Below are positions 33,011-44,729 of a DNA stretch of 64,000 nucleotides, piece after piece. The position numbers were made by a program, and so were the translations under genes. The notes beneath the pieces are model-generated. The model saw only the letters and a list, made by a program, of their open reading frames with translations, did not search any database and was not told the DNA's origin. How positions within the stretch are numbered: the first letter of the stretch is position 1; the number at the start of each line of letters is the position of its first letter. Source of the DNA: Parahaliea mediterranea (GTDB lineage: Bacteria > Pseudomonadota > Gammaproteobacteria > Pseudomonadales > Halieaceae); the NCBI RefSeq assembly GCF_003402235.1, contig NZ_QEWO01000005.1:496001-560000 (forward strand). Direction: 5' to 3'.

Positions 33011-36000
33011 TCAGGTGGCGGCCGCTTCGGCCGGGTCCTTGCGCCGCCGCAACACGCGCTGGCGCAGGTTCTCAAAGTACAGGTAGACGGCGGGCGTGGT
33101 GTAGAGCGTCAGCACCTGGGACAGGGCCAGGCCGCCAAAAATGGTAATGCCCAGGGGGCGGCGCAGTTCGGCGCCATCGCCAAAACCCAGAATCAGCGGC
33201 ACCGCGCCCAGCATGCCGGCCATGTTGGTCATCAGGATGGGGCGCAGGCGCAGCAGGGCGGCGCGGTGAATGCCCTCCCGCGGGGCCAGGCCCTCCCGGC
33301 GCTGCAGTTCCAGCGCCACGTCGATCATCATGATGGCGTTTTTCATCACAATGCCGATCAGCAGGAACAGGCCCAGCAGGGCGATCAGGCTCAGGTTCTG
33401 CCCGCCCAGGTACAGGGCCAGCAGGGCGCCCAGGCCCGCCGGCGGCAGGGTGGAAAGAATGGTCAGCGGGTGCAGGGTGCTTTCGTACAGCACCCCCAGC
33501 ACCAGGTACACCGCCAGCAGCACGGCGGCAAACACCCAGGGGTCGTTCAGGGCCTGGCCCAGGTCGTTGGGCGCGGGCGGCGCCTGGTGTACCTCGCTCG
33601 GCAGCACCACGTCGTTGAGGATCCGGGCGATGGCCGCGTCGGCCTCGGCCTGGGTGACCCCCGCCGCCAGGCTGTAGCCAATGCCCATGGAGGCGAACTG
33701 GCCCTCGTGGCGCACCCGGTCCTCGGCCATGCCGTAGCTCCAGGTGGCAAAGGTGGCAAAGGGCACCCGCTGGCCGTCGGCGGTCAGCACCTGCAGGCGC
33801 GACAGGGCGGCGGGGCTGGCGGTGTGCCGCGGGTTCAGTTCCATCACCACCCGGTACTGGTTGAGCTCGTCGTACAGGGTGGCCACCTGGCGCTGCGAGA
33901 AGGAGTTGTTCAGCACCGAGGCCACCGACTGCATGTTCACGCCCAGGCGGCGGGCCTCTTCGCGGTTGATGTCCAGCACCACCTGGCGGGCCTCGTCGTC
34001 ATCCACCGAATCCACATCGCTCAGCAGGGGGCTCTGCTCCATGGCGGCGGCGACAATGCGCGACCACTTTTTCAGGGCTGCCAGCGAGTCCGAGCGCAGC
34101 ACCACCTCGTATTCGCTGTTGCCGAAGGGGCGGCGGGGGGCGTTCAGGTCCTGGTCCACCGCCAGCATCATCATGGCGCCCGGCACTTTGGGGGCGTTGT
34201 CGCGCAGCCGGTCCACCACCGCCTGGGCGGATACCTTGCGCTCGCTCAGCGGCTTCAGCTTGATGGTGAGCTGGGCGTTGGTGAGGCCGCGGCTGCCGCC
34301 GCTGGTGCCGGTCAGGTGCTCCACCGCCGGGTCGGCCAGAATGTACTGGCGGAACACCTCGATCTTGGGCTGCATCACCTGGAAGGAAAACCCGTCGTCG
34401 CCGCGCACAAAGCCGCGAATCTGGCCGGTGTCCTGCTGGGGCAGCGCCTCCTCGGGCAGGTGGGTGGCCAGCCACACACTGGCGGCAATCGCCAGTACCA
34501 GCGCCAGCAGGGCCAGGGGGCGGTGGCCCAGCATCCAGTCGAGCGAGCGGCCGTAGCCCCGGGCGAGCCCGGCGAACAGGGCGCTGGCGCGGCGGCTGGC
34601 GGGCTGGGTGGCGGACTGGCTGGCGGCATCCTGCGGGCGCCGGCGAATCCACGCGGCGCACAGGGCCGGGGTGAGGGTGAGAGACACCAGCAGGGAAATC
34701 AGCATGGCCGCCACCAGGGTGATGGAGAACTCCTCGAACAGCTGCCGCACCATGCCGCCCATCAGCAGGATGGACACAAACACCACCGCCAGCGACAGGG
34801 TCATGGCCACCAGGGTAAAGCCCAGCTCGCCCACGCTTCTGGTGGCCGCGGCAAAGGGTGAGAGGCCGCCTTCAATGTGCCGCTCGACGTTTTCCAGCAC
34901 CACAATGGCGTCGTCCACCACCAGCCCGGCGGCCACGATCAGGGCCATCAGCGACAGGTTGTTGAGGGAGAAGCCCCAGAAGTACATCACCACAAAGCTG
35001 CCGATCAGCGACACCGGAATGGCCGCCGAGGGGATCAGCGCGGCGCGCAGATCACCCAGGAATAGCCACACCACCACAACCACCAGCGCCGCCGCCAGCA
35101 GCAGGGTGATCTGCGCCTCGTGCAGGGTGGAGCGGATGACCGGCGAGCGGTCCATGACGATGGTCAGGTCGGCGTCTTCGGGCAGCAGGTGCTGCAACTG
35201 GGGCAGGCGCGCCTTGATGTTGTCGATGGTCTCGACGATGTTGGCGCCGCTCTGGCGGCTGATGGACAGGATCACCGCCGGGTGGTCGTTGTGAAAGCCG
35301 CTGCTGAGGCGGTTTTCCACTGAGTCGGTCACGCTGGCCACATCCTCCAGGCGCACCGCGGCGCCGGCGTTGTAGCGCACAATCAGCTTGCGGTAGGCCT
35401 CGGCGGTGCGCAGCGGGTCGCTGGTCTGCACCTGCCAGCGGTACTGGCCCTGTTCGGTGTAGCCCATGGGGCGCAGGGCGTTGCTGCGGGCGATGGCATT
35501 GCGCACTTCATCCAGGGCAATGCCGTACTGCAGCAGCGCGCCCGGGTCCAGTTGCACTCGCACCGCCGGCAGCGAGGCGCCGTCCACCGACACCTGGGCC
35601 ACCCCGGCAATCTGCGCCAGTTTCTGCGCCAGAATGGTGGAGCCGGTGTCATAGAGCTGGCTGGGGGAGAGGGTGGCGGAGCTGAGCGCCAGGGCCATCA
35701 CCGGCGCCTGGGACGGGTCCATCTTGCGGTACTCGGGGTTGCCGGGCATGCCCGCGGGCAGCTCGCTGCGCACCGCGTTGATGGCGGCCTGCACTTCCCG
35801 GGCGGCTTCGTTCAGGTCGCGCTCCAGATCGAACATCAGGGCCACATCCACCGAGCCCTGGCGGCTGGAAGAGGAGATGGCGGTAACCCCGGAAATGCTG
35901 CCCAGCTGGCGCTCCATCGGCGTGGCCACGGTGCTGGCCATGCTCTCGGGGCTGGCCCCGGGCAGGCTGGCGCTCACCACAATCATCGGCACATCCAGCT

Positions 36001-36115
36001 GCGGCAGCGGCGCCACCGGCAGCAGGCGCCAGCACAGCAGGCCGCACAGCACCAGCGCCAGGGCCAGCAGGGTAATGCCCACTGGCCGGCCCACCATGGC
36101 GGATACCGGGTTCAC
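33011..36115 (-). CDS. mdtC: RND multidrug efflux permease, MdtC-like
   Basis: The 1034-residue inner-membrane transporter has twelve transmembrane helices and two large periplasmic loops. The proton-relay motif [14 protein letters not shown] in helix 4 is intact. It starts at GTG overlapping the stop of the preceding RND gene (GTGA), so the two are coupled. Two different RND permeases in tandem after one adaptor is the MdtABC arrangement, in which B and C form a mixed trimer. Substrates in E. coli are bile salts and novobiocin; here they are not known. Confidence 0.9.
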   Translation of the reverse strand: MNPVSAMVGRPVGITLLALALVLCGLLCWRLLPVAPLPQLDVPMIVVSASLPGASPESMASTVATPMERQLGSISGVTAISSSSRQGSVDVALMFDLERDLNEAAREVQAAINAVRSELPAGMPGNPEYRKMDPSQAPVMALALSSATLSPSQLYDTGSTILAQKLAQIAGVAQVSVDGASLPAVRVQLDPGALLQYGIALDEVRNAIARSNALRPMGYTEQGQYRWQVQTSDPLRTAEAYRKLIVRYNAGAAVRLEDVASVTDSVENRLSSGFHNDHPAVILSISRQSGANIVETIDNIKARLPQLQHLLPEDADLTIVMDRSPVIRSTLHEAQITLLLAAALVVVVVWLFLGDLRAALIPSAAIPVSLIGSFVVMYFWGFSLNNLSLMALIVAAGLVVDDAIVVLENVERHIEGGLSPFAAATRSVGELGFTLVAMTLSLAVVFVSILLMGGMVRQLFEEFSITLVAAMLISLLVSLTLTPALCAAWIRRRPQDAASQSATQPASRRASALFAGLARGYGRSLDWMLGHRPLALLALVLAIAASVWLATHLPEEALPQQDTGQIRGFVRGDDGFSFQVMQPKIEVFRQYILADPAVEHLTGTSGGSRGLTNAQLTIKLKPLSERKVSAQAVVDRLRDNAPKVPGAMMMLAVDQDLNAPRRPFGNSEYEVVLRSDSLAALKKWSRIVAAAMEQSPLLSDVDSVDDDEARQVVLDINREEARRLGVNMQSVASVLNNSFSQRQVATLYDELNQYRVVMELNPRHTASPAALSRLQVLTADGQRVPFATFATWSYGMAEDRVRHEGQFASMGIGYSLAAGVTQAEADAAIARILNDVVLPSEVHQAPPAPNDLGQALNDPWVFAAVLLAVYLVLGVLYESTLHPLTILSTLPPAGLGALLALYLGGQNLSLIALLGLFLLIGIVMKNAIMMIDVALELQRREGLAPREGIHRAALLRLRPILMTNMAGMLGAVPLILGFGDGAELRRPLGITIFGGLALSQVLTLYTTPAVYLYFENLRQRVLRRRKDPAEAAAT

Positions 36116-39100
36116 GCGGGGGCTTGCGCCGGCGCGGCAGCGCCATGGCGACGGCCGGTGAGACGATCAAAAAACAGGTACACCACCGGCGTGGTGAACA
36201 GGGTCAGCACCTGGCTCACCAGCAGGCCGCCCACCATCACCACCCCCAGGGGCTGGCGCAGCTCGGCGCCGGAGCCCCCCGCCAGCATCAGCGGCAAGGC
36301 GCCGAACAGGGCGGCCAGGGTGGTCATCAGAATGGGGCGGAAGCGCAGCAGCGCGGCCCGGTGAATGGCCTGCCGGGGGCTGAGGCCCTGGTTGCGCTGG
36401 GCATCCAGGGCGAAGTCCACCATCATGATGCCGTTTTTCTTCACCAGCCCGATCAGCAGCACAATGCCCACCACCGAGATCATGTCCAGCGCCCGGCCGC
36501 TGAGCAGCAGGGCCAGCAGGGCGCCCACGGTGGCCGAGGGCAGGGTGGACAGAATGGTGACCGGGTGCACGGTGCTCTCGTAGAGCACGCCGAGCACAAT
36601 GTACATGGTGAGCACCGCCGCCAGAATCAGCCACAGGGTGTTGGCCAGGGAGTTCTGGAAGGCCGCGGCGGCGCCCTGGAAGGTGGTTTCGATGGCCGGC
36701 GGCAGTTGCAGCTCGGCCTGCACGGTTTCGATGGCCGCCACTGCCGCGCCCAGGGATGCCCCCTCGGCGAGGTTGAAGGACAGGGTTGTGGCCGGGAACT
36801 GGCCCTGGTGGTTGATCAGCAGCGGCGCGCTGCGCTGGCGGATGGTGGCCACGGTGGACAGGGGCGTGGGCGTGCCGCTGGCGGTGGTGACAAAAATCTG
36901 CCGCAGGCTGTCGGGGCCGGTGAACAGGGCCGGGTCCACTTCCAGGATCACCCGGTACTGGTTGGCCTGGGTGAACAGGGTGGCAATCTGGCGCTGGCCG
37001 AAGGCGTTGTAGAGGGTGTCGGCAATGTCGGTCACATCCAGCCCCAGGCGGGCGGCGGCGTCGCGGTCGATGTCCACGTAGGCCTCCATGCCCTGCTGCT
37101 GCAGGTCGGCCGCCACGTCGGCGAGTTCCGGCCGCGCATTCAGGGCCGCCACCAGCGGCGGCACCCATTCCCTGAGCATGTCGCTGTCCAGGCTGGTGAG
37201 GGTGAACTGGTACTGGGTGCGGCTCACCCGGTCCTCGATGGTGAGCTCCTGCACCGGCTGGAACCAGGCGGTAATGCCTGCAACCTCTGCGGCGCGCTGG
37301 CGCAGGCGCTCCATCACCGCGAACACGCTCTCGCTGCGCTCACTGTGGGGCGGCAGGTTGATCAGGATGCGACCGCTGTTGAGGGTGATGTTGGTACCGT
37401 CCACGCCGATGAACGACGACAGGCTGTCGATGCCCGGGTCTTGCAGCAGCGCCTGGGCCAGCTGTTGCTGGCGCTCGGCCATGGCGCTGAAGGAAATGTC
37501 CTGGGGGGCCTCGGTCACCACCTGGATCACGCCGCTGTCCTGCACCGGGAAGAAGTCCTTGTCCACCAGCAGGTAAAGCAGGCCGGTGAGCACAATGGTG
37601 GCCACCATCACCAGCAGGGTCGGGCCCTGGCGGTCCAGCACCCAGTCCAGGCCGCGGCCGTAGCGGGCAATCACGCCGCTGAGGAAGTCCTCGCCCTCGG
37701 CGGCCGGCGGGTTGGCCAGCATGCGCGCGCACATCATCGGGGTGAGGGTGAGGGACACCACCAGCGAAATGATGATAGCCACCGCCAGGGTGACGGCAAA
37801 CTCGTGGAACAGGCGCCCGACCACATCCGGCATGAACAGCAGCGGGATCAGCACCGCCACCAGCGAAAACGTCAGCGAGGTGAGGGTAAAGCCGATCTCC
37901 GCCGCGCCCTTCAGGGCCGCCGCCATGGGCGATTCGCCCATCTCCCGGTGGCGGGCCACGTTCTCCAGCATCACGATGGCGTCGTCCACCACAAAGCCGG
38001 TGGCGATGGTCAGCGCCATCAGGGTCAGGTTGTTGATGGAAAAGCCCATCAGGTACATGAAGGCAAAGGTGCCCACCAGCGACAGGGGCACGGCGATGCT
38101 GGGGATCAGCGTGGCGGGCAGGCTGCGCAGGAACACAAAGGTGACCGCCACGACCAGAAAGACCGCGAACAGCAGCTCCTTCTGGGTGTCGCGCACCGAG
38201 GCGCGAATGCTGTGGGTGCGGTCGGTCAGCACCGTGACGTCCACCGAGTCCGGCAGGGTGGCGGTGAGCTGGGGCAGCAGTTCGCGCACCCGGTCGGTCA
38301 CCTCAATCACATTGGCGCCGGGCTGGCGCTGCACATTCAGCAGCACGGCGGGGGCGTCGTCCGCCCAGGCGGCGAGGAAGCGGTCCTCGGCGCCGTCGAT
38401 CACCGTGGCCACATCCCCCAGCCGCAGGGGGGCGCCGTCCTGCCAGGTGACGATCAGCTTGCGGTAGTCGGCCACCGAGCGAATCTGGTCGTTGGCGTCC
38501 AGCATGGTGCTGCGGGTCGGCCCGTCAAAGCTGCCCTTGGGCTGGTTGGTGTTGGTGGCGGCAATGGTCTGGCGCACATCGTCCAGGCTCAGGCCATAGG
38601 CCGCCAGCGCCATCGGGTTCACCAGCACCCGCAGGGCCGGGCGCTGGCCGCCGGCCAGGCTCACCATGCCCACGCCCGACAGCTGGGCCAGCTTCTGCGC
38701 CATGCGCGTGTCCACCATGTCGTGCACCTGGGGCAGGGGCAGGCTGGGGGAGGTAATGGCCAGGGTGAGGATGGGCGCATCCGCCGGGTTTACCTTGCGG
38801 TACACCGGCGGCGTGGGCAGGTCACCGGGCAGCAGGTTTTGGGCGGTGTTCATGGCCGCCTGCACCTCCTGCTCGGCCACGCCCAAATCCACCCCCAGGT
38901 CAAACTGCAGGGTAATCACCGAGGCGCCGCCGGAGCTGGTGGAGGACATCTGCTTGAGGCCGGGAATCTGCCCCAGGTGGCGCTCCAGCGGAGCGGTGAT
39001 GGTGCGCGCGGTCACCTCCGGCCCGGCGCCGGGCTGGAAGGTGAAAATCTGGATGATGGGGTAATCCACCTGGGGCAGGGCCGCCACCGGCAGCAGGCGC

Positions 39101-39189
39101 CAGGCGATCAGGCCGGTGGCCAGAAAGGCCAGCATCAGCAGCGAGGTGGCCACCGGGCGCAGAATAAAGGGGCGGGACAGGTTGCTCAC
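36112..39189 (-). CDS. mdtB: RND multidrug efflux permease, MdtB-like
   Basis: The 1025-residue protein is the first of two tandem RND transporters. It begins at GTG ([19 protein letters not shown]), ten bases after the adaptor stop; the longer frame upstream runs into the adaptor gene and is not used. The helix 4 motif [14 protein letters not shown] is present. The position next to the adaptor corresponds to MdtB. It would pair with the MdtC-like protein as a heterotrimer. Confidence 0.9.
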   Translation of the reverse strand: MSNLSRPFILRPVATSLLMLAFLATGLIAWRLLPVAALPQVDYPIIQIFTFQPGAGPEVTARTITAPLERHLGQIPGLKQMSSTSSGGASVITLQFDLGVDLGVAEQEVQAAMNTAQNLLPGDLPTPPVYRKVNPADAPILTLAITSPSLPLPQVHDMVDTRMAQKLAQLSGVGMVSLAGGQRPALRVLVNPMALAAYGLSLDDVRQTIAATNTNQPKGSFDGPTRSTMLDANDQIRSVADYRKLIVTWQDGAPLRLGDVATVIDGAEDRFLAAWADDAPAVLLNVQRQPGANVIEVTDRVRELLPQLTATLPDSVDVTVLTDRTHSIRASVRDTQKELLFAVFLVVAVTFVFLRSLPATLIPSIAVPLSLVGTFAFMYLMGFSINNLTLMALTIATGFVVDDAIVMLENVARHREMGESPMAAALKGAAEIGFTLTSLTFSLVAVLIPLLFMPDVVGRLFHEFAVTLAVAIIISLVVSLTLTPMMCARMLANPPAAEGEDFLSGVIARYGRGLDWVLDRQGPTLLVMVATIVLTGLLYLLVDKDFFPVQDSGVIQVVTEAPQDISFSAMAERQQQLAQALLQDPGIDSLSSFIGVDGTNITLNSGRILINLPPHSERSESVFAVMERLRQRAAEVAGITAWFQPVQELTIEDRVSRTQYQFTLTSLDSDMLREWVPPLVAALNARPELADVAADLQQQGMEAYVDIDRDAAARLGLDVTDIADTLYNAFGQRQIATLFTQANQYRVILEVDPALFTGPDSLRQIFVTTASGTPTPLSTVATIRQRSAPLLINHQGQFPATTLSFNLAEGASLGAAVAAIETVQAELQLPPAIETTFQGAAAAFQNSLANTLWLILAAVLTMYIVLGVLYESTVHPVTILSTLPSATVGALLALLLSGRALDMISVVGIVLLIGLVKKNGIMMVDFALDAQRNQGLSPRQAIHRAALLRFRPILMTTLAALFGALPLMLAGGSGAELRQPLGVVMVGGLLVSQVLTLFTTPVVYLFFDRLTGRRHGAAAPAQAPA

Positions 39190-39199
39190 AGGGGCGGCC

Positions 39200-40498
39200 T
39201 CAGCTGCGGCCGGGGGGCGGCCCGCGGCGCTCGCCGCCTGCCGGGCGCTCGCCGCGCGGGCCCCGGGGCGCACCCTCGGGGCGCTCGGCCCCGGGCGATG
39301 CTGTGCTGGCGGCACCGGTGGTGTTGGCGGAAATCTCCTCCCCGTCGGCGCCAATCAGGCTGACCGCGCGGCCGTCCCGCAGCCGGTCCAGCCCTTCCAA
39401 CACCACCAGTTCGCCCGGGGCGAGGCCGCTGTTCACCGCCACCCGGTCGTCGGCAGACACGCCCAGGCTCACCTCGCGCACAAAGGACTTGCCGTCTTCC
39501 ACCACATACACATAGCTGCGGTCGGTGCCGTACTGCACCGCGTCGGCGGGGATGGTCACCACCGACGCCAGCGTGTTCAGGCGCAGCTGCACGTTCACAA
39601 ACTGGTTGGGGAACAGGGCACCGTCGTCGTTTTCAAAGCGGGCCCGCACCCGCAGGGTGCCGGTGGTGGTGTCGATCTGGTTGTCCAGGGTGGTGAGCAC
39701 GCCGCTGGCCAGCACCTGCTGCTCGTTGCGATCGAGCACCTGTACCGGCAGGGCCGTATCGCCACCAAAGGCCCGGCGCAGGGCCTGCACATCGCCCTCG
39801 GGCACCGTGAAATTCACCGCGATGGGCTGCAACTGGGTGATGCTCACCAGCCCCTCGGCATCCGAGCTGGTGACCAGGTTGCCGGCATCAACCCGGCGCA
39901 GGCCGAGCTTGCCGGCAATGGGTGCTTCGATGCGGGTCCAGGACAGTTGCAGTTTGGCGTCCTGCACCTGGGCCTGGTTGGCGCGCACGGTGCCCTCCAG
40001 CTCCTTCACCAGGGCGCGCTGTGCGCTGAGCTGCTGGCGGGCGATGGAGTCCTGCTGCCACAGGTCTTCGTACAGGGCGAGGTCGGTGCGGGCGTTTTCC
40101 AGTTTGGCGGTGTTCTGCTGCAGCTGGCCCTCGGCCTGATCCAGCTGGGCCTGGTAGGGCAGCGGGTCAATCACCGCCAGCAGGTCGCCCTGCTGCACCG
40201 CGGCGCCCTCTTCAAAGGCGATATCCTGCAACACCCCGTTGACCCGGCTGCGCACCGTGACGGTGTTCAGCGGTGTTACGGTGCCGATGGACTTGAGCTG
40301 CACATTGAGCGCGCCCAGCTCGGCCGCCTCGGCGCGCACCGCCGCCGGGGCGTCGAAGGCCATGCGCCGCCAGTTTTGCTGTGGGTCCGGCGCGGGGCTG
40401 CCGCTCAGCAGATACCAGCCGCCGATCAGCACGGCCAGGGCGCAGCCGCCGGCGATCAGACTATTGCGGCGCGAAGGGGGCGTGGGTAACTCGGTCAT
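39200..40498 (-). CDS. mdtA: RND efflux membrane fusion protein, MdtA-like
   Basis: The 432-residue adaptor links the RND pump to the outer-membrane channel. It has an N-terminal membrane anchor ([21 protein letters not shown]), a lipoyl-type domain ([17 protein letters not shown]), a helical hairpin (about residues 105-165) and beta domains. The C-terminus is an unusual Gly/Arg/Pro-rich tail (about 35 residues). It heads the operon adaptor, mdtB, mdtC, outer-membrane factor. Confidence 0.92.
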   Translation of the reverse strand: MTELPTPPSRRNSLIAGGCALAVLIGGWYLLSGSPAPDPQQNWRRMAFDAPAAVRAEAAELGALNVQLKSIGTVTPLNTVTVRSRVNGVLQDIAFEEGAAVQQGDLLAVIDPLPYQAQLDQAEGQLQQNTAKLENARTDLALYEDLWQQDSIARQQLSAQRALVKELEGTVRANQAQVQDAKLQLSWTRIEAPIAGKLGLRRVDAGNLVTSSDAEGLVSITQLQPIAVNFTVPEGDVQALRRAFGGDTALPVQVLDRNEQQVLASGVLTTLDNQIDTTTGTLRVRARFENDDGALFPNQFVNVQLRLNTLASVVTIPADAVQYGTDRSYVYVVEDGKSFVREVSLGVSADDRVAVNSGLAPGELVVLEGLDRLRDGRAVSLIGADGEEISANTTGAASTASPGAERPEGAPRGPRGERPAGGERRGPPPGRS

Positions 40499-40507
40499 GG
40501 GCGGGGT

Positions 40508-40544
40508 CTAAAGTCGGCTGAGGCTACTGAATGCCGAACTTTAG
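40508..40544 (-). promoter_or_regulatory. inverted repeat upstream of the RND efflux operon
   Basis: CTAAAGT and ACTTTAG form a 7-bp dyad spaced by 23 bases, beginning 10 bases before the adaptor start. It may be a regulator site or leader hairpin; evidence is the symmetry only. Confidence 0.35.
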
Positions 40545-40597
40545 TGGAGATTACCGCCGATAAGTACCGGATTTACACAATTTTACCCGCTGGGCGG

Positions 40598-41365
40598 TCA
40601 GGCGAAATCACTGCTCATCAGCTGGCGCACTACCTGGGCCCGCTCCAGCGGTGCCATGGTCACCACCTGGGACACCAGCTGGCCCATCTCCTCGGGGAAG
40701 ATGATTTCCTCGTCGCCCCGCAACAGCCCGTCCACAATAATGCGGCCGGCGTCTTCAACGCTGAGCGCCTGGGAGGAATCAAAGGCATTGCCGGCAATCA
40801 TCTCGGTGGCGACAAAGCCGGGGTAGATACCGGTAACCCCCACCGGGGATTCCAGCAGTTCTGCCCGCAGGCCGTCGATCATCATGCGCGCTCCCGCCTT
40901 GCTGGCGTTGTAGGCGTGCTCGAAGGGGCAGCCGGCAAAGGCGCCGAGGCTCGCCACCACCGCAAAGCGGCCAGCGCCGCGCTTGAGCAGCGCGGGCAGC
41001 AGGCGGGCGGCAAACACGTAGTTGGCGGTGAGGTTGGTGTCGATCTGGGCCTTCGCAATGCGCCAGTCGAAGTGCTCAATGCGCTGGGGGGTATCCAGGC
41101 CGGCGTTCAGCAGCACCAGGTCGATGTCCGGGTGCTGGTCGCACACCTGTTCGAGCAGGGCATCCAGCGCCTCGAAATCGGTAACGTCAATGTAGTAGGG
41201 CGTGATGCGGGCGCCATCGCCAAGGCTGGCCATCAGCGCTTCCATCGGCTCCCGCGAGCGGTTCAGCGCCACCAGCTCCACATTGCGCTGGGTAAGCTCG
41301 CGGGCCACGCTTGCGCCAATGCCGCGGCCGCAGCCGGTGATCAAAACCTTGTTGTAGTGGGTCAT
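40598..41365 (-). CDS. short-chain dehydrogenase/reductase
   Basis: The 255-residue protein has the SDR cofactor motif TGCGRGIG, NAG in LLNAGLD, a catalytic Ser in VVASLGAF and the YNASK motif. The substrate cannot be told. A dyad (GCAGGCG/CGCCTGC) lies 44 bases upstream of its start. It stands alone between the efflux operon and rlmJ. Confidence 0.9.
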   Translation of the reverse strand: MTHYNKVLITGCGRGIGASVARELTQRNVELVALNRSREPMEALMASLGDGARITPYYIDVTDFEALDALLEQVCDQHPDIDLVLLNAGLDTPQRIEHFDWRIAKAQIDTNLTANYVFAARLLPALLKRGAGRFAVVASLGAFAGCPFEHAYNASKAGARMMIDGLRAELLESPVGVTGIYPGFVATEMIAGNAFDSSQALSVEDAGRIIVDGLLRGDEEIIFPEEMGQLVSQVVTMAPLERAQVVRQLMSSDFA

Positions 41366-41408
41366 GGTGCGCTCCTGTGCCGTTTGCCCGGTGGGGGCAG
41401 GATGAGTT

Positions 41409-41433
41409 GCAGGCGGGGTGACAAAACGCCTGC
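41409..41433 (-). promoter_or_regulatory. inverted repeat upstream of the SDR gene
   Basis: GCAGGCG and CGCCTGC form a perfect 7-bp dyad with an 11-base spacer in the 152-base gap before the SDR. It could be an operator; nothing more is visible. Confidence 0.3.
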
Positions 41434-41517
41434 GAGTATAGCGGCACCGGGGTGCGCAAACTGTCGGCGCTCAGACAGAGCGCGGCTAGGTTTAGGCAAG
41501 TGCGGCTAAGCGCCGGC

Positions 41518-42387
41518 TCAGCCTGGCCCGGCGGTGAGCGATTCCACCCGGTGAAAACCGTAGGCCGGCGCCAGCTGCTCCTGCACCCGCGGCAGCGCCT
41601 GCTGCAGTTGCTCGGGCAGTTGCCAGGGCGGGTTCAGCATCAGCAGGCCACTGGCGGTCATGCCGTAGCCGTCGTTGTCCGCCTGCAGGCCAAGCTCGCT
41701 CTGCCACAGGTCCGCAAGGCCCGCCGCCACCAGCTGCTGCACCATCGCCCTGACCCGCTCCCTGCTCACCACCGGGTACCACAGCAAAATCACCGCGCCG
41801 CGCATGCGCCGGTGCAGGCGAATCACCAGCTCGGCGGCGCGATCGTAGTCGTCCTTTACCTCGTAGGGCGGGTCAATCAACACCAGCGCGCGCTTGTATA
41901 CACCGGGCAGCAGGCCTTGGCAGCGAAAGCCGTCCTCCTGCTGCACACGGATGCGGCGGTCGCGGCCCATCGCCTCGCGCAGCGCGGCGTGTTCCTGCGG
42001 GTGTAACTCAAACAGCGCCAGGCGATCCTGCTCGCGCAGCAGCTGCCGGGCAATCAGCGGCGACCCCGGATACTGCCGCTGTGCCAGCAGCGGCGATACC
42101 GCCTTCTGGTAGCACCCGATCAGGCTGCGCCCGGGCGCGGGGGTGGCCGCCAGCAGGGCCGGCCAATCCAGGCCCAGCACGCCGCCCCGCGCCTCCGCCG
42201 TCTTGCGCGCGCGCTCATCGTCCAGGCGATAGCAGCCGGCACCCGCGTGGGAATCGACATACAGCAGCGGCGCCGGCTTGCGGGTCATGTAATCCAGCGT
42301 GCCACACAGCACCAGGTGCTTGAGCACATCGGCAAAATTGCCGGCGTGAAAACCGTGTTGATAGGAGAGCAGGACGGACATCCTCAT
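41518..42387 (-). CDS. rlmJ: 23S rRNA (adenine(2030)-N6)-methyltransferase
   Basis: RlmJ methylates A2030 of 23S rRNA. The N-terminal LLSYQHGFHAGNFADVLKH and the catalytic DPPY motif (VLIDPPYEVKDDY) are characteristic. The length (289 residues) is close to the E. coli enzyme (280). Two ATGs are near the start; the outer one is listed, the inner one (MSVLLSYQ) is equally possible. It is a housekeeping gene and marks the left border of the inositol island. Confidence 0.93.
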   Translation of the reverse strand: MRMSVLLSYQHGFHAGNFADVLKHLVLCGTLDYMTRKPAPLLYVDSHAGAGCYRLDDERARKTAEARGGVLGLDWPALLAATPAPGRSLIGCYQKAVSPLLAQRQYPGSPLIARQLLREQDRLALFELHPQEHAALREAMGRDRRIRVQQEDGFRCQGLLPGVYKRALVLIDPPYEVKDDYDRAAELVIRLHRRMRGAVILLWYPVVSRERVRAMVQQLVAAGLADLWQSELGLQADNDGYGMTASGLLMLNPPWQLPEQLQQALPRVQEQLAPAYGFHRVESLTAGPG

Positions 42388-42473
42388 AGCGCGCCGCGGG
42401 CGCGGGGTGGGGCAGTGTACCGCTGGTGTGGGGGGGTGTCAGCAGGGTGGTGGTGGCCGGTTCGGCGCTCGGT

Positions 42474-43274
42474 CTACTCCAGCATCCATGCGTGCGCCGG
42501 GTCGTTGTGAAAAATCCATTCCCGTTTTGGCCCGGCCATGACATTGAGGTAGTACAGGTCGTAGCCATGGGGCGCGCCAACGGGGTGGTAGCCACGTGGC
42601 ACCATGACAACATCGCCGTCTTCCACCGCCATGGTTTCATCGAGGCTGCGATCGTCGGTATACACCCGCTGGAAGGCGAACCCCTGGGGGGGGGACAGGC
42701 GATGGTAGTAGGTTTCTTCCAGGTGGGTTTCCCGGGGAGCGTCGTCGGTGTCGTGCTTGTGCGGCGGATAGCTGGACCAGTTGCCGTTGGGCGTAATGAC
42801 CTCCACCACCAGCAGGCTTTCTGCATCACCATTGCCGAACAGAATATTGCAGATCAAGCGGCGGTTGCTGCCGCTGCCTCGCTCGCTGCGTTCGCAGTCT
42901 TGCGGGTGTATCAGCCGCGGCGGGAAACGGCCACTGGCAGGGGCGGAGCACACGGCCAGTTCCAGGTCGGTGTCTGCGGTGACGGTGTAGTCGCAACCCG
43001 GCGGGACGTAAACTGCGTAGGGGGCTTTGCCTTCAAACGGACCGCTGCGATCGCCAATACCGTCCCAGGCCCGGGCACCGGCACGCACGCTGGCACGCCC
43101 CCCCACCAGCACCAGGCACAGTTCCCGGTCTTCACTGTTGCGCACGAGCGTACGCCCGGCCTCGAGGTGGTAGCAGTCGAACCCCACATAGCGCCAGCCG
43201 GCGGACGCGGGGGTGATGTGCTGGGTGCGCCCGCTGTCGTCGGGCGCCTGGCGGCGGCAGAGCAGGTGAGACAT
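42474..43274 (-). CDS. iolB: 5-deoxy-glucuronate isomerase
   Basis: IolB converts 5-deoxy-D-glucuronate to 2-deoxy-5-keto-gluconate in inositol breakdown. The 266-residue cupin protein shows the metal-site HKHD pattern (SSYPPHKHDTDDAPRETHLE) and the family features EETYYHRLSPPQGF and VPRGYHPVGAPHGYDLYYLN. GGAGG five bases before the ATG supports the start. It is transcribed on the minus strand with the phytase and RpiR genes upstream, away from iolC, iolD, iolE and iolG, so the iol genes are split between two divergent operons. Confidence 0.95.
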   Translation of the reverse strand: MSHLLCRRQAPDDSGRTQHITPASAGWRYVGFDCYHLEAGRTLVRNSEDRELCLVLVGGRASVRAGARAWDGIGDRSGPFEGKAPYAVYVPPGCDYTVTADTDLELAVCSAPASGRFPPRLIHPQDCERSERGSGSNRRLICNILFGNGDAESLLVVEVITPNGNWSSYPPHKHDTDDAPRETHLEETYYHRLSPPQGFAFQRVYTDDRSLDETMAVEDGDVVMVPRGYHPVGAPHGYDLYYLNVMAGPKREWIFHNDPAHAWMLE

Positions 43275-43299
43275 GGTGTCCTCCGGGGTTGCGGGGCGC

Positions 43300-44655
43300 T
43301 CAGCGCGCCCGGTTGCCGGTGTTCAAGGGCAGGTTAAGGGGTTTGGCAATGTCGGCCCAGTCGACAAACTTGAAGTTGGAGCCTTCGCGCTTGCCGCCGT
43401 TTTCATCGTAGACCTGGGGCTGGTTGTCCCCGTCGTGCATCACCAGCAGCCCCGCGGGAAAGGCTTCGCCGAGGGCGACATTGGTCACCATCATGCCGTC
43501 GGTTTCGTTCACGCCATCCACGCCGTCCCCGTCGTCCACCCGGAACGAGCCGAGATAGGTGTTGTCATTGCTACGGTCGTAGACCGCTACGGTGTTGTCG
43601 CCCTGGCTGGAAACCAGCAGGTAGCCCTTGCCCTTGCCAGCATCGTAAATCGTCAGCCCTTCCAGGTCGACGCGCAGGTGTTCGTCGCCCAGCCCCGGGT
43701 TCTGGTCAAACAGCAGCTTGCAGGCGTATTCCCCTTCGGCGTCATCCCAGGTGCGTTGGTAGGGCACGCCGAACTCGGCCGCACGGGCGAACAGTTGCCA
43801 CTGGCCGCTATCCTGCGGTGCATCCAGGGCGATACGCCAGATCCCCACATTTTCCTGCGCCAGGTACAGGGCGTTGTGGGCGGCATCGGCCACCATGCCC
43901 TCAAACTGGGGTCGGTCGGCATCTTCGTCGGTGCAGGGTGTCCAGCGGCTGTCACCGGCGTCGAATGCATGCGGGAAGTCCAGCCTGGCCACCACCGTGT
44001 AGCCGATGGTGCCGGCATCGCGCTCGCCCAATTCCAGTACTGCAACCTGGGTGGTGCTGTTCTGGCTGACCAGCGCCATGGTTTTACCCTGGTGCTGGTA
44101 GGTCGCCAGGCCATAGGCGGTATAGCCTTCGTTGATGGCTTGCTGGCTATCGCTGAAGATCGCCCCGACACCGGATGCGGTGATCTCCGACAGCAGATAC
44201 TGGCCGTCGTTGTTGGGGCTCATGGCAAAGATCGCCAGGGTATCGAGGCCGCGGTCGGAGGCGACAACGAGGTCTGTCGGCTTGCCCTGCAGGGGAAAAC
44301 GGTACACCACCTCGGCGTTGTTCAACCGGCCAGGGGCGTTGTCGCAGTCGCTGTTGTCGTTCGGGCAGGCGGGCGCCGGCCGCCCCGGGATGTGTTGCAG
44401 AAGCTTGCCGTCCAGGGTGTACAGATCCAGGCCCCCTTCCTTGAGTGTACCGGCGACCAGGCTTTCGCCCGGCTGCTGGGGGTGAATCCAGATGGCGGGG
44501 TCATCCACATCGGTAAAATTGCCGGGGGCATCGTCAAAATGGGGCCGCGTTTCCAAGGTGGCGGTAACGCTGATGGGCTCGGCAGCGCCCAGGTGGGCGG
44601 CAGCGAACAATGTCATGGCGCATATCGGGGCTTTCAGTCGGGAGTGCTGTGTCAT
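43300..44655 (-). CDS. beta-propeller phytase, secreted
   Basis: The 451-residue protein matches beta-propeller phytases (3-phytase type), which use calcium to remove several phosphates from phytate. Visible family motifs include DDPAIWIHPQQPGESLVAGT, KEGGLDLYTLDGK, NNAEVVYRF, EGLTIYDAGKGKGYLLVSSQ and GDNTVAVYDR. An N-terminal signal peptide (APICAMTLFAAAHLGAAEP) sends it to the periplasm or surface. The start MTQHSRLK is preceded by AAGGA; the frame upstream into the RpiR end is not used. It is between iolB and the RpiR regulator in one minus-strand group, which links phosphate release from phytate with inositol use. Confidence 0.93.
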   Translation of the reverse strand: MTQHSRLKAPICAMTLFAAAHLGAAEPISVTATLETRPHFDDAPGNFTDVDDPAIWIHPQQPGESLVAGTLKEGGLDLYTLDGKLLQHIPGRPAPACPNDNSDCDNAPGRLNNAEVVYRFPLQGKPTDLVVASDRGLDTLAIFAMSPNNDGQYLLSEITASGVGAIFSDSQQAINEGYTAYGLATYQHQGKTMALVSQNSTTQVAVLELGERDAGTIGYTVVARLDFPHAFDAGDSRWTPCTDEDADRPQFEGMVADAAHNALYLAQENVGIWRIALDAPQDSGQWQLFARAAEFGVPYQRTWDDAEGEYACKLLFDQNPGLGDEHLRVDLEGLTIYDAGKGKGYLLVSSQGDNTVAVYDRSNDNTYLGSFRVDDGDGVDGVNETDGMMVTNVALGEAFPAGLLVMHDGDNQPQVYDENGGKREGSNFKFVDWADIAKPLNLPLNTGNRAR

Positions 44656-44729
44656 GTTATGGATTCCTTCTGGGTTGTGATCCTGAGTCCAGACTACAAC
44701 TCGCGCTTTAACGTCAGACTGGCGGCGGG

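Noticed and set aside
36124-39363. Open frame of 1079 codons on the plus strand opposite the MdtB-like gene
   Set aside because: It is rich in Gln, His and Gly with no domain, and the opposite strand encodes a full RND transporter. It is a by-product of high GC and codon bias, as are several other long opposite-strand frames.
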